Origin: Plazaster borealis
Lineage: Eukaryota > Echinodermata > Asteroidea > Forcipulatida > Labidiasteridae
DNA length: 64,000 nt
Reading direction: 5' to 3'
Assembly: GCA_021014325.1 (NCBI GenBank)
Contig: CM037463.1
Span: forward strand, 4,645,001-4,709,000
Each line of letters starts with the position of its first letter. Positions within the stretch are counted from its first letter, which is position 1. The position numbers and the translations under genes are program-made. Below, piece after piece: positions 33,961-44,560 of this stretch. The notes beneath the pieces were generated by a model. It saw nothing but the letters and a program-made list of their open reading frames with translations, was not told the origin of the DNA and did no database searches.

Positions 33961-34599
33961 ACATTCATAAACATGCATGGGGCTTGTTTTAGTTGCGCAA
34001 TCGAAACAATTGTTTACTATTATTATTTTGTTGGGGTATATAAAATGTTATTTCCATGGAGCTTACAGTGTTTCGGACAGTATTTATTCGTCAGACGGAA
34101 GGGTACTGGTATTGACATTACAATGAACGCCAAACTCTGCCCCCACCCCCTCCCCTCCCCTCCTCTACAATTACTAATCGTAGACTTTGTCTAAAGAAAA
34201 CTGGTTGGGATTCCAACTGGATGGTTACATATACACTCCATAAAAAAGAAAAACTTATTTTGACGCCGTTGTTCCTATAGATAAAGATTACAGAGTATTC
34301 CACTAATATATTTCATTACTGTGGTCACGGGAAAATTCTTTGAACATGTCGACAAAATTCTGGGTTCTTTCTTTATTCTATGTTGGTGCACGGCTCCGTT
34401 TCCGCTGGGCCGTGCCCTCAGTGGGCGCTTGATAGAGTTTTAATGGCGTCCCCACGGGCACCAGCGGCCGCCCATCAATCACAGGGGCTAGCTGGGTACT
34501 GTCACTGTGGCCAGAGCGGGGGCCAACAAGATAGCATCCGCTGGAACCTTGTATACAACTGGTTCCTAACAGTTCCCACCATAAAGGGAAAAGTACTGA
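33961..34599. other. Intergenic sequence, nothing firm
   Basis: A C-rich run lies at 34140-34165. The GC-rich block at 34385-34530 is open on both strands but matches nothing I know. Confidence 0.4.
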
Positions 34600-35064
34600 A
34601 TTCACCATTGTTTTTATGAAATGGGTCAGACCCACTGGAATCATGAACCGAGTCAATTCTGACCCAGGATTCTTTAAAGTGGTCTTGTGAAATGACGCAA
34701 AACAGTTCTGTTTTTGACACCACTCTAAAAACTCCTTTGTCAGAATTGACCCGAATCAGAGACCAAGGGGGCCTGACCCATTTCTGGTTCAGTGTGACCC
34801 GGAATCTGTATCAAAATGACAAAGAAATTGTCAAAATAACGTAGACACCGAGTTAAAACCCATTTAAAAAAACCCAGTTTCCGGTTCAATCTAACCCAGA
34901 AATGGGTCAAGCCCCCCTGGGAGCCGGGATCCGGGTCAATTCCAACCTCGTCCCCGAGGTCTGTCGAGCAGTACGAGGTTGACCGCTCTAAACATGGTTG
35001 GAAATAAAGTAAACCATGGGGACGAGGCTGGGTCAATTCCGACCCGGAAGTTTCTGCAGTGCAT
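34600..35064. repeat. GGGTCA / TGACCC-rich repeat region ending in GCAGTG
   Basis: Many GGGTCA or TGACCC words occur in both orientations, for example ATGGGTCAGACCCAC, CAATTCTGACCCAGG, AATTGACCCGAATC and GGGTCAATTCCGACCCGGA. It ends TTTCTGCAGTGC, like the elements at 40.6-41.1 kb, so it is probably a larger relative or nested set. Confidence 0.5.
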
Positions 35065-37127
35065 CAACTTTGTACACTTCATTGTCAGACGTACCCTATT
35101 TCGAATGCGGCAATCGAATTAAGAAACGAAACGGTGATTTGAAAGGGTAGATTCAAGTGCTATTCTCTCCACTATCTCAATCGAAAATATATTGCACTTG
35201 GATGATTGGTAACGGTATGATTGTTAATTATCGGTAAGCTTTCAGGTTGAAACTAAATCCATTTGCCCCGACTGCTACCTAAATCAATCAATGTTCAAAC
35301 CGAGGCGTGCAGGGAAGGTGTAGGTTGGACCCATTCTAGTTGTAATGCTATTGGATAATGATAACGTGTAATGCACACAGGAAACACGACGAGCGAGAAG
35401 ATGGTTGCACTTGGAGCAAGGGGGAAGAAAGGTATTTGGTACCTCCACTTCTGAACTTAGATTGTACCTCCACTTCTGAACTGAGATTGAACCACGCAAA
35501 CAACGTGTTATTTTGTCACATTTTTGTTGTTCTTCATAATTATTGACGCGAAATATTGTAAGCTTTTAACATCTGCTATTTAGTCCATGGAAGATTCTTT
35601 ACAAATAAAATATAATGCTTAAACCACGTATTGATATGTTTTATTATGTATTACACAAATAAAATTACATATCCCTCAATAGAGCGGTCTGTTTGAAGTA
35701 AAAGGTTAAGTTAATACACGAATCGCTACGGTGAATGTCATTCTTGCAATCACTGGGGTTAATGGCGTTGTTTTTGTGGTGGATTTGACTTCACTCGTCT
35801 TGAAAACACATAAACAAAATAAGGGAACCAGGATACACTAGTAAGGGCGATTAATTCAGTTAATGTTCGATTAATTATGCTCAGTTGGATCAGATTGGTT
35901 TATTGTTTTATCAGCCATCGGTATCAGTCGGTAGTTTACGCGGTATAGTTGGCTCTCGTGTCCTGTGTATAACCCGCCTGTGGAACCTTGGTTCAAGCAT
36001 AGAGGGGGGTAATTCAAAGCAAAAACAAAACTGCAAGACAATGGAAATGATTGGTAAACTGGTGGGGAGAATGGATTAAAAGTTTCACTCTGAAATGTCA
36101 CTTCTGAAAAAAATTGTATACCAATGCCGATCATCCAGAGAAAATGTTTCCGTCTGAAATACTGTCCGAAATAGAGAAAAAACAACAGAAGACACCTCGG
36201 CAGTAGAACTGAGAGAAGTATTTTTTAATAACCGTGCACTATAAATCCAACTGACAAAACAAACAGTTGTTGTTTTCACCAAAACGGAATCACCCTCAAA
36301 TGTTGTAAACTTTTCACAGGGCGGGTGTAGACCTATTATAGCATTTATTAACTATTGAAAACCAGGGAACGGGAATAAACGAATTTTCTCGAGAACCAAC
36401 GATGAACTACCGTATATCCCTTTAAATCGTTCAGCAGTTTTGTGTTTATTTATTTCAAAGCAGCTTCGTGGAATCGTAGCTGATTTTTTTCTGAGGATCT
36501 CAGTCAAAGGATCATGGACCTTTTTAGGTAGGATCATGGGGGAGAGGGGGGGGGGGGGAAGAGGAGTTGTCTACCCTTTCAGAGGGGGTGTGTTTAGCAT
36601 CGTCCACGGGGTAACCTTCGACTTCAGCGCGGTAGTTGTAAACTTAAGGACCAAGTAAGTAATTTGTGATGGTGCCAGGGGCCGAGAGGCTTGGCAGTTG
36701 GCCCGGATAGTATTTACGGCCCCCACCGAAAAACGAGCGGGTAACAGGTGACTGGCCCACAGTGCCCCATATATCTCAATCACACTTCGATACCTTAAAG
36801 GAGCAGTAACTGACCCCTATTATTATACTTCCATACCTTAAAGGGGCAGTGTACTTCTCACTATCAGGTGCATGCCGTCAGTGTCCCCTGTATACCCCTA
36901 TTAAAGAAGCCGGGTGCGTGACACGTAATCTCAGCATTGACACTCGAGTTCAACTTAGGGTATGGATTGCAAAAAGTCAACCCCTTCACGTCTTAAAGGT
37001 GAATTAACAAGGCCATATTAATCTTACCTTTTAAAGCATCAGTTGACGGTCCCTTAGCATCACCAGTCATCCATGAACGGTGGGTATGGTCTAGTAAATG
37101 AAACAGTGGTCCCCCCGTAGTGGTCCC
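35065..37127. other. Intergenic sequence, nothing firm
   Basis: Contains the 25-bp duplication, a poly-G run near 36548, and two copies of ATACCTTAAAGGRGCAGT at about 36788 and 36835. No gene was seen. Confidence 0.45.
35439..35488. repeat. 25-bp tandem duplication
   Basis: GTACCTCCACTTCTGAACTTAGATT is present twice with one base changed. Confidence 0.95.
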
Positions 37128-37262
37128 AATCCACAACCCAGCCATTCAACTCGATGGTCGCCGGTTCGAACCCTGCTGGTTGTCACCCGAATTGGTTCCA
37201 GCCTCTCTCTCGGTCAATATCACGGACCCTCCAGTCGCCATGTTGTGTCCTTTCTATGTCTC
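37128..37262 (+). mobile_element. Possible tRNA-like SINE fragment
   Basis: CAACTCGATGGTCGCCGGTTCGAACCC has a perfect B box (GGTTCGAACCC) with a weak A-box region upstream. No acceptor stem pairs convincingly, so it is not called a tRNA. Confidence 0.35.
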
Positions 37263-37564
37263 AGCAGAGATTTTCCTATCCAAATGGAAAGCATTCCTCC
37301 ATGATTAATAACACACTAGTTCATTAGCGGTCTTCAGCGTATCTCATCTTGCCCATAGCCTGGAGGGAGGAAATGCTCGAAGCAAGCTTTGAAGAACTTC
37401 AGTAACTCTCTATACTTCAGGCCTGCTCGTTTCAATACTAAAGAAAAAACAGACAGACAGAATGAATTTGGACGATAAATAATAAACTTCTTTTGACACC
37501 CAGTATTTTCTTGCTTGTAATGCCAACAAACATTATAATTGTGGCCCTGAAGGGACATCGAACA

Positions 37565-37690
37565 TTAATATTGACGTCAATATTCACGACAAATTTACGA
37601 CCTGTGCCCCAAGTCGTGAATATTGACGTCAATATTCACGACAAAATTCACGACTTGTGCCCTAAGTCGTGAATATTGACGCCAACATTT
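37565..37690. repeat. Tandem palindromes centred on TGACGTCA
   Basis: TGACGTCA lies at 37572-37579 and 37624-37631, and TGACGCCA at 37678-37685, each 52-54 bases apart. Around the second is a perfect 30-bp palindrome (37613-37642) with ends GTCGTGAATATT / AATATTCACGAC. The linkers TTTACGACCTGTGCCCCAAG and TTCACGACTTGTGCCCTAAG are also repeats. TGACGTCA is the CREB/ATF consensus. Confidence 0.8.
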
Positions 37691-38607
37691 TAGTCTGCAG
37701 AATAATTTGAAAAAGCTGCCAGTCACACAAACTTGTTAAGAGCTCCAGCAGACCTTGTCTAGCCTAAAACAAGTTTCGCGCCAAAAATTCCATGAAAATT
37801 TACATTCAATAAGACCACTGCCCCGCTATACCTGTTCGAGTCCTAGCAATAAACATGTGGAAACGCAAACTGAATCGCAATAAACATGTTTTCAAAACAC
37901 TTGATCTCTGCTGAGGTTTACAACTTTTATTTTCTCAGTGTTTAAATTAATTAGAACGATAATCCCTTATCTAAACACTACTCATGAAAACTGCTATGAT
38001 ATACAACCACAGATGGACACTTTGTTTTTATCACTGAATGGCATTAGAGGGGATTTATAGGTAGGATTATCATAGATTGTTTTTCGTCAACGTAATGCTG
38101 ATTTATAGGCCAAATTGTCAATTAAGACACAAAGTCACCAGTGAAAATTTCAATTGAATACAGTGTCTACCTGTTATGAAAACAGCAACAAGCTATCAAG
38201 GTATTTTCATCAAGAACGTCGAATCCACCCACGTTTAGCGAAGTGACAGCAGGTACCAACCGCATCTCCGGCCGCAGCATTCACAAAATAGGACACCACG
38301 GAAAATTGAATCTTCAAACTCGCCTTGAGTCGAGTTTTGGAGATTCAAATTTGTCGACACACTTTTAATCAACGGGGGCATTTCAGACGAAGTAATTTCA
38401 CAGGATGCTTGCTATACCATTACCATTTTCATAACTAACAAATATGCTTTCGAATAGAAATTACACCTTTTTGTTCGGGGTCATTACCAAAGTGTGACCC
38501 TACCTTTAAGTTTACCCCTCCTCGGTCAAAACACAAGACAGAATGTATGCAGGTATTAAATCAAGTGAGTGAATACATCAAACAGGGTGACTCGGCGTTT
38601 ACTTCTC
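37691..38607. other. Intergenic sequence, nothing recognised
   Basis: AT-rich except for a CpG-containing patch around 38220-38290. One short hairpin is listed separately. Confidence 0.5.
38309..38348. repeat. Short hairpin (GAATCTTCAAACTCG arms)
   Basis: GAATCTTCAAACTCG and CGAGTTTTGGAGATTC pair around CCTTGAGT with one or two mismatches. No surrounding repeat was identified. Confidence 0.5.
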
Positions 38608-38611
38608 TTAA

Positions 38612-38993
38612 AGGCAGTGGACATTATTGGTAATTACTCAAAATATTTATTAGCATAAAACCTAACTTGGTAACAAGTATTGGGGAGAGGTTGATAGTAT
38701 AAAACATTGTGAGAAACGGCTCCCTCTGAAGTGGAGTAGTTTTCGAGAAAGAAGTAATTTTCCACGAATTTGATTTCGAGACCTCAAAATTAGATGAGGT
38801 CTCGAAATCAACTTGCATCTGAAAGCACTGACAGAACTCCGTGTGACAAGGTTGTTTTTTCTTTCATTGTTATCTCGCAACCTCGATGACCAATTGAGCT
38901 CAAGTTTTCACAGGCTTGTTATTTTATGCATATGTTGAGATACACCAAGTGAGAAGACTGGTCTTTGACAATTACCAATAGTGTCCACTGTCT
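38612..38993 (-). mobile_element. Family-A MITE, divergent copy 3
   Basis: This is a 382-bp member flanked by TTAA at 38608-38611 and 38994-38997. Ends are AGGCAGTGGACA / TGTCCACTGTCT. The centre differs from the other copies. It carries another palindrome, GATTTCGAGACC / GGTCTCGAAATC, so this is a subfamily. Confidence 0.75.
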
Positions 38994-38997
38994 TTAA

Positions 38998-40240
38998 TGA
39001 ACATCTAGAGGGAGTGATTTTAAAAGAATTTGAGAAGAACAACAGGAATGAAAGATACTATACACAAGAAGACCATAGGAAGAGACCGTCGTGTGCCCTT
39101 CTTTCTGGCACAACAAGTAAGTTCTGTCCCATAAAAAACCCAGAAGTTCGTAAGCAATAAAATGGTTCTTGACCACAAAATTATGGCATAACCGTAAGTT
39201 CCTAGAATTACCCTCAAAGACATGTTTTCCCCATTCCCATGCAGAGTTTAACCTATTGACTTATGAATGGCAGAAACCCGATCAAACTTTCACGCTCAGT
39301 TTTCTTGAAACACAATTTTACACATTTATAACTGCTTACGCCCCTTTTCCGGTAAAAGTTTGTTAGCGTCCTTCTTCAGGGCCTGAGGAACTGAAGATGG
39401 GCGGTCCACGTAGCAAGAACACAATGTATGCACTCGGGAATTAATTAATTTATACAAGATTGGATAACTTAGGATATCTCTTTCCTTTAATTGTTAGTCT
39501 AAAAGCTTATTTATTACAAAGTTCATATACTAGAACCATTTTTTTTCTGTGAAATATTTTCCTCTGAAATGAAGTCATATTCGAGAAAACTGTATCATAC
39601 TGAAAACCTAAAAAAACAAACCCAAAAACCCGCAACAGCTGATTTCGGTTGTTACGACCAAAATTAAGGACAATGTGTTTACATGCTGAAATTTGTGCAT
39701 GGTTTTCCCACAATTTTCTCCTGATGCACACAACGAGTTAAGTCCAAATTTTCACAGGTCTGTTACCGGTTTTTCATGTATATGGTTGATCACACAGAAC
39801 ACTGTCTGCGACTATTTTGTCAGCTCTACAAATCCTGTATAATACCTTTAATGGATAGGATACCAAGAGCTTTATAGATAGAGTATAGAGGTAGGATAGA
39901 GGCTATAGCATGGAGGTATAGGATAGAGGCAGACATGGAAAGGAAGATTGATGGACGAGATCAAGAAATTCTGGGGCATTACATGGAAGCAAGTATTGCA
40001 GAGTAGGGGGGTTAACATTTAACACCTTATGGTGTAAATGTTGACTTTTTGGGGTATCCATATTTAACACCCCGGTTTTTGCAGTGTAGATATGGAGCCA
40101 TCCCTGGGTTGTAACTATTCAATATTGCACTTTCGGCATAACATTCAAAAATAATATTGTATCAATGACATGGGGGGATATTCATTCCCATCCTATAGTT
40201 TTCAATAAACACACCATAAAACCAGACTCTGACAGTTTCT
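38998..40240. other. Intergenic, holds family-B copy 3 and a GCAGTG fragment
   Basis: Outside the B element, the stretch at 40006-40088 (TTAACACCTTATGGTGTAAA, then TTTTTGCAGTGTAG) is a fragment of the GCAGTG-ended family. AGGTATAGGATAGAGG words repeat near 39880-39930. Confidence 0.5.
39447..39848 (-). mobile_element. Family-B MITE, copy 3 (inverted)
   Basis: It begins TTATACAAGATTGG and ends ACAAATCCTGTATAAT. Internal blocks GCTGATTTCGGTTGTTACG and GGTTGATCACACAGAACACT are the reverse complement of the other copies. Confidence 0.7.
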
Positions 40241-40244
40241 TTAA

Positions 40245-40630
40245 AGGGTCTGTATACCTTTGGTAAATACGCATAACAATAATGGCAATAAAAACGTACT
40301 TGGTAAGAAGTACAGCAGCTTATACATTTTGAGAAACATTTCACTTTGAAGTAAGGTGGTTATGGCAAAAGATCAGTTTTCACTCCCCAAAATTTGAATC
40401 TGAGAAGCGTTTCTGTCAAAAACGTTTCTCAGATTGTGTATTCCAATTGCAGATTATTCTTCCTGCGTGGAGCCGTGGACATGACCGCTCCATGACCGCA
40501 ATAGGCCCTATCTCAAAAACGCTATCACCTTTCGAAATTAATTTTCACAGGTTAGTTTTATAGTATATTTCCGCAATATGTAGGATTGAAACAAGCAGCG
40601 GGTTCCAATTACCAAATATATACAATCCCT
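40245..40630 (+). mobile_element. Family-C MITE, copy 3 (TTAA)
   Basis: TTAA lies at 40241-40244 and 40631-40634. Ends are AGGGTCTGTATACCTTTGG / ACCAAATATATACAATCCCT. The centre has a palindrome, AATCTGAGAAGCGTTTCTG / AAACGTTTCTCAGATT. Confidence 0.72.
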
Positions 40631-40635
40631 TTAAA

Positions 40636-40820
40636 TTTGGTGCTCTGCATAAACTGGGGTGTTAAATTGATTCTCTCGGTATCTACATAATGTGACGACA
40701 CCGACGGGGTGTTAATTTCACTAACGATATAGCAATGGGGATAATGAACACGATGTCGGTGTTGTCACGTATATATATACCGGAAATAACCCATTTAACA
40801 CCGCAGTTTTTGCAGTGGGT
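40636..40820. mobile_element. GCAGTG-ended MITE, copy 1
   Basis: It holds GGGGTGTTAAATTGATTCTC, TCTACATAATGTGACGACAC and the end CACCGCAGTTTTTGCAGTG. Its inverted left end is decayed (CTCTGCATAAACTGGGGTG). Confidence 0.5.
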
Positions 40821-40851
40821 TACGTGTTAGTGAAAATACCCTGAAACGGTT

Positions 40852-41058
40852 ACACTGCGAAAAACTGGGGTATTGAAATTGACACCATGGGTGTTGTCAC
40901 AATAATATATATATAAAAAACACACCACAAAATCTACAACGTAGGGTGTTAAAATAACACTAAATTCTGCCAACATAATTACATTGGTGTTATTTTAACA
41001 CCCTTTGGTGTTACTTTTGATTCTCTCTTGGGTATCTATATGTTTTTGCAGTGTACTG
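40852..41058. mobile_element. GCAGTG-ended MITE, copy 2 (TA flanks)
   Basis: Terminal repeats TTACACTGCGAAAAACTGG and TATATGTTTTTGCAGTGTA are inverted, with TA on both sides. Inner GGTGTTAAAATAACAC and GTGTTATTTTAACACC form a strong palindrome. Confidence 0.65.
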
Positions 41059-41835
41059 TAGTGTCAGCGATTTCGTGTACGTTCATATCGGGATTGTTTC
41101 GCTTTGAGGCAATCGAAATAAAGCATCCCGTAATTTGGATTTGGAGATAGTTTCTCGACGTTGACAACATTTTAGACGGAAATAATATTCACTCCGTCTT
41201 GATCACGTGGTTCCACACACGACAAACCGAAAAGGCCCAAACAAAATACCCTCGTGAGGTTTGTATGACGTAGCTTCGGCGGGGATAAGGGGGGGGGGTG
41301 TTTTGGTGACCCTGATGGCCAAAAAAAAAGAAGCAATTTCCGAGACCTACACACAATGACACAAGCTCAAACGTGTTCCTGATCAGGATCCCTTAAAATA
41401 AACCACACCGGTTTTTTTCCTAGGAACTCTTGGTCTTTGATCCTTTTATGCATGTGTTGTTTCCTTATGGGAAGTTCAGCGGGAACTATTCGGTAAATTC
41501 AGAAACAACTCAACAATTGGTACAAGTCTCGTCTGCTATTATAAACACAGTTTTTTTGGGGGAACCAGGCAGTAACAATATACATTACATTGTATGATTG
41601 GTACTCTGATCCTGCTTAACAAGACTTTAATGCTTAGCCATTTTGATACATGAATATTAATAGTGTTACCTAATCTTTCTTAATACATGTTGATTATTCA
41701 GAAAGTTAAATTTGTTTGTTTAGTTATTTTAATAATTTCTGGTAATAAACCTAACAGATCCCCAAAAGTGTCTGGCGCTGTGACCCGTAGGCCTATGTAG
41801 AGAAGGGGATAGAGAACATGATGAGTGGGATTTGA
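41059..41835. other. Intergenic sequence, nothing firm
   Basis: A decayed repeat piece (GTACGTTCATATCGGGATTG, GAGGCAATCGAAATAAAGC) lies at 41075-41125. A poly-G run lies near 41290. Nothing else was recognised. Confidence 0.45.
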
Positions 41836-42490
41836 ATCTTTCCATTTTGCGGTAACGCCATGTTAGGATTTGAAACTTTACATGGTGGAGATACAATCTA
41901 GTAAGGTTTGCGGTAACACCGTGTTAGGATTTGAAACTTTGCATGGTGGAGATACAATCTAGTAAAGTTTGCGGTAACACCATGTACATGAGAAGGATTT
42001 GAAACTTTGTATGGTGGAGATACAATCTAGTAAGTTTTGCGGTAACACCAGGTACATGAGTAGGATTTGAAACTTTGCATGGTGGAGATACAATCTGGTA
42101 AGGTTTGCAGTAACACCATGTACATGAGTAGGATTTGAAACTTTGTTTGGTGGAGATACAATCTAGTAAGTTTTGCAGTAACACCATGTACATGAGTAGG
42201 ATTTGAAACAAAGGTTTGCGGTAACACCGTGTAGGATTTGAAACTTTGCATGGTGGAGATACAATCTAGTAAGGTTTACGGTAACACCATGTACGTGAGT
42301 AGGATTTGAAACTTTGCACGGTGGAGATACAATCTATTCGCAATAACACCGTGTACATGAGTAGAATTTGAAACTTTGCATGGTGGAGATGCAATCTAGA
42401 AAGGTTTACGGTAACACCATGTATCATGAGTAGGAGTTGAAACTTTGCATGGTGGGAATACAATCTATAGTGAGGTTTGCAGAGACACCA
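41836..42490. repeat. Minisatellite, about 67-bp unit, roughly 10 copies
   Basis: The unit is GTTTGCGGTAACACCATGTA, CATGAGTAGG, ATTTGAAACTTTGCATGGTG, GAGATACAATCTAGTAA. Some units lack the CATGAGTA segment and are about 60 bp. The minus strand stays open across several units, which only reflects the repeat period. Confidence 0.85.
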
Positions 42491-42499
42491 GGTAAACAT

Positions 42500-42655
42500 A
42501 AAACTCTCTTCATGAGCTGGTTCTGAGAAGAACCAGTGGTTTGGACGTTTCGTCTTCAGGAGATTGCAGCATTCTCCTGAAGACGATCAGAGCATACTGA
42601 TCGAAACGTCGAGTTGTTAAACAACCGCTTCTCCCGGAACAACCACATAAGTTAT
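42500..42655 (+). mobile_element. Hammerhead-like fragment, copy 3, with inverted partial copy
   Basis: CTGAAGA (42577-42583), one extra base, stem GATCAG (42585-42590) / CTGATC (42597-42602) and GAAAC (42603-42607). The sequence CGTCTTCAGGAGA (42551-42563) is the exact reverse complement of TCTCCTGAAGACG (42573-42585). GGTTCT / AGAACC pairs flank it. The downstream tail is GTCGAGTTGTTAAACAACC. Confidence 0.55.
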
Positions 42656-42817
42656 AGGGAGAGAGTTTATGATACCGGTGTCTCCGCAAACCTCACTAGA
42701 TGATGAATAATATGTTTGGTTATCGATGTGGGAGGAAAATCCTGAAAATGGTAAACCCACGCACACAATCCACACGCGAGGCCGGCTCCATCCGAGGTGG
42801 GATTTTAACAATGTGGT

Positions 42818-43065
42818 AAATTTGATGAGTTTCAGTCTGAAAGCTCAGTGATTATAAAGTTCATACCAGTACCATTATCTCCGGAGAAACATTTTCCTCT
42901 AAACTATGAGGAAAATGCATTTGAAGATCTTCCAAAGTCTCTATTGCTTAATTCGATTGCTGCAATCGAAATAAACCAGATATGAACGTACACAAAATCC
43001 CTGACTAAACGATTTACCGTTTTTGGTTTGTATTTTTTACTAAAAACGTAACCACCGAATTTGAT
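42818..43065. mobile_element. CGATTGCNGCAATCG-type repeat
   Basis: Contains GAGTTTCAGTCTGAAAGCTC, GATTATAAAGTTCATACCAG, TCGATTGCTGCAATCGAAAT and GAACGTACACAAAATCCCTG. Related decayed copies occur near 11.65, 19.3, 33.95, 41.1, 52.9 and 53.5 kb. It is an AT-rich palindromic family. Confidence 0.5.
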
Positions 43066-43469
43066 GAACGTTCACAATGTCCAATGTTGTCGAAATCTAT
43101 GGGAATGATTTCATTCTTAAAAAAAAAAGTACTTTCCTTTTGAAAAAACCCCTGTTCTTTTTCTTTTTAGTAACTAACAATATATAACCTTGTAAATTCC
43201 TCGTATGGAGTCAAGTCTTACTAATAACGTACCGAAATTAAAATTCCAGAAGATATATCAACGATGTAATGAGTGGGTCATTAGTGCGTTACTACCGCCG
43301 GGGCTTTATAAGACTGATCACACGGGCCATTAACGATATTTAATGACCTCATCACATTCATACCATTACGTCGCCGTGGCTTGGTGCTATAAAACACAAT
43401 ATGAACTTACAGGTTTTATTGTTTTATTGGTTTATATGAAAACAGTAGACCATGAATCACTTTGGTAAA

Positions 43470-43660
43470 AAAAACACACAACCCCCCCCCAAAAAAAAAA
43501 CACAAAAAAAACCCACCACAAAACAACCAACACAACCCCCCCAAAAAAAACCAAAAACCCACAAAAAAAACAAAAAGACATAACCCCCCCCCCAAAAAAA
43601 AAACCAAAAAAAAACACCCAAACAAACCCCAAAACAACAACAACAAAAACAACAACAGTG
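43470..43660. repeat. A/C-only low-complexity tract
   Basis: About 190 bases consist almost only of A and C, in alternating poly-A and poly-C runs (CCCCCCCCCAAAAAAAAAA-like). The Lys/Asn/Pro-rich open frame across it is a consequence of composition. Confidence 0.9.
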
Positions 43661-43699
43661 AACTTGTGATTTCCATGGTACTTCCTGGCAGGCAAGTTA

Positions 43700-43832
43700 C
43701 TGCACTGAGCCCAATTTCATGGCGGTGCTCACCAAAGAATTCTGCGCTTACGGCGCACGGTATAGTGCGTAACATGGGCCACGGAATGAAGAAAGCGCAC
43801 AGTTCCACGGCAAGCAGTACCTTTGGGCCATG
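43700..43832. mobile_element. GCGCTTACGG-type palindromic MITE
   Basis: CCCAATTTCATGGCGGTGC ... AATTCTGCGCTTACGGC is inverted relative to GCGCACAGTTCCACGGCAAG ... TTTGGGCCATGG. The related copy at 48.9-49.0 kb has GCCGTAAGCGCAGAATTCC and ATGAAATTGGGCC. Confidence 0.55.
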
Positions 43833-43834
43833 GA

Positions 43835-44000
43835 CCCAATTTTATAAAGCCTGTAAGCACAAAAAATTACTATGCACAGAAAAACTTTGCTTAGCAGCAA
43901 TAGGTTACCGGCCAAAATACCATACAGTTTACATTGCTGCGACTGGTACCCCACTCATTTGTTTGCTAAGCAAAGAAACAGCTTTATGACATTGGGTCTA
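43835..44000. mobile_element. GCTAAGCA-type MITE, copy at 43.9 kb
   Basis: Ends CCCAATTTTATAAAGCCTG and AGCTTTATGACATTGGGTC are inverted. The internal part has CTTTGCTTAGCAGCAATAGG and GTTTGCTAAGCAAAG. This copy shows the terminal repeats best. Confidence 0.65.
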
Positions 44001-44244
44001 ATAATGAGAACATTGTACATCGCAACTTCCATCTAAAATAAAAAATTGTAAAAAATTACAGCTGGACAATTTGTGAGGTACGCCACCTTGCTTCAAATAA
44101 AAAGTCGAAAACAATATTTTGTTAGCTAAATTTTAACGTAAGATTTTATGTTTTCTTCCAAATTGAGTTGTGTACACATTTTGCCTGCAGGAAGTCCAGA
44201 CTCATGCAGTGGTTCTTTTGCAAACATGTGATGTCATGATTGGC

Positions 44245-44560
44245 GTGTCGTGGCCGAACGGTCATAGTTCACCGGACCCAATTGCTCTGGTGTTGTCAGC
44301 AGCAGAATCCCGGTCATGACACTTGTGTCATTGAGAAAGGCACTTAACCATAAATGCTTCGTAAAAAGTTAGGAAGAGTGCATTCAGCTCTACCAGCAAG
44401 GCTCCTAGTGGATGATACCCATGCCTACATCCTTACGGACTGTGGTAACGTGCCCCTGGTGAGGTTGATTTGGGTCGACGGCCCAAAATCAGTTAAGTGT
44501 AGCCCTCACCTTGAAGTGGCCGTCCGGCCTTGTGAAAGCGATTTCTCATTTAAAAAAATG
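44245..44560 (+). mobile_element. tRNA-derived SINE (full-length-like)
   Basis: The head GTGTCGTGGCCGAACGGTCA resembles an A box. A B-box-like AATCCCGGTC follows at about 44307. Next comes a body TTGAGAAAGGCACTTAACC, of the type common in deuterostome SINEs, and a tail shared with 12.44-12.65 kb (CTCCTAGTGGATGATACCC, TTGATTTGGGT, AGTTAAGTGTA). It ends in an A-rich stretch. Confidence 0.65.

Noticed and set aside
34378..34656. Overlapping frames in a GC-rich block as a possible gene
   Set aside because: Both strands are open over the same block and neither peptide matches a known family; no splice signals support an exon.
37137..37170. tRNA gene because of GGTTCGAACCC
   Set aside because: B box only; no acceptor stem, D arm or anticodon arm pairs correctly, so treated as a SINE-like fragment.
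41924..42499. Repeating minus-strand frames that resemble a repeat protein
   Set aside because: The 67-bp minisatellite with indels shifts frames between units; there is no consistent coding unit and no start/stop logic.
43416..43808. 130-codon minus-strand hydrophobic frame
   Set aside because: Complement of the same A/C tract, giving Phe/Leu/Gly runs that mimic membrane segments.
43462..43989. 175-codon plus-strand frame
   Set aside because: It is created by the A/C-only tract (Lys/Asn/Pro runs) and then crosses two MITEs. No protein family or splice support.
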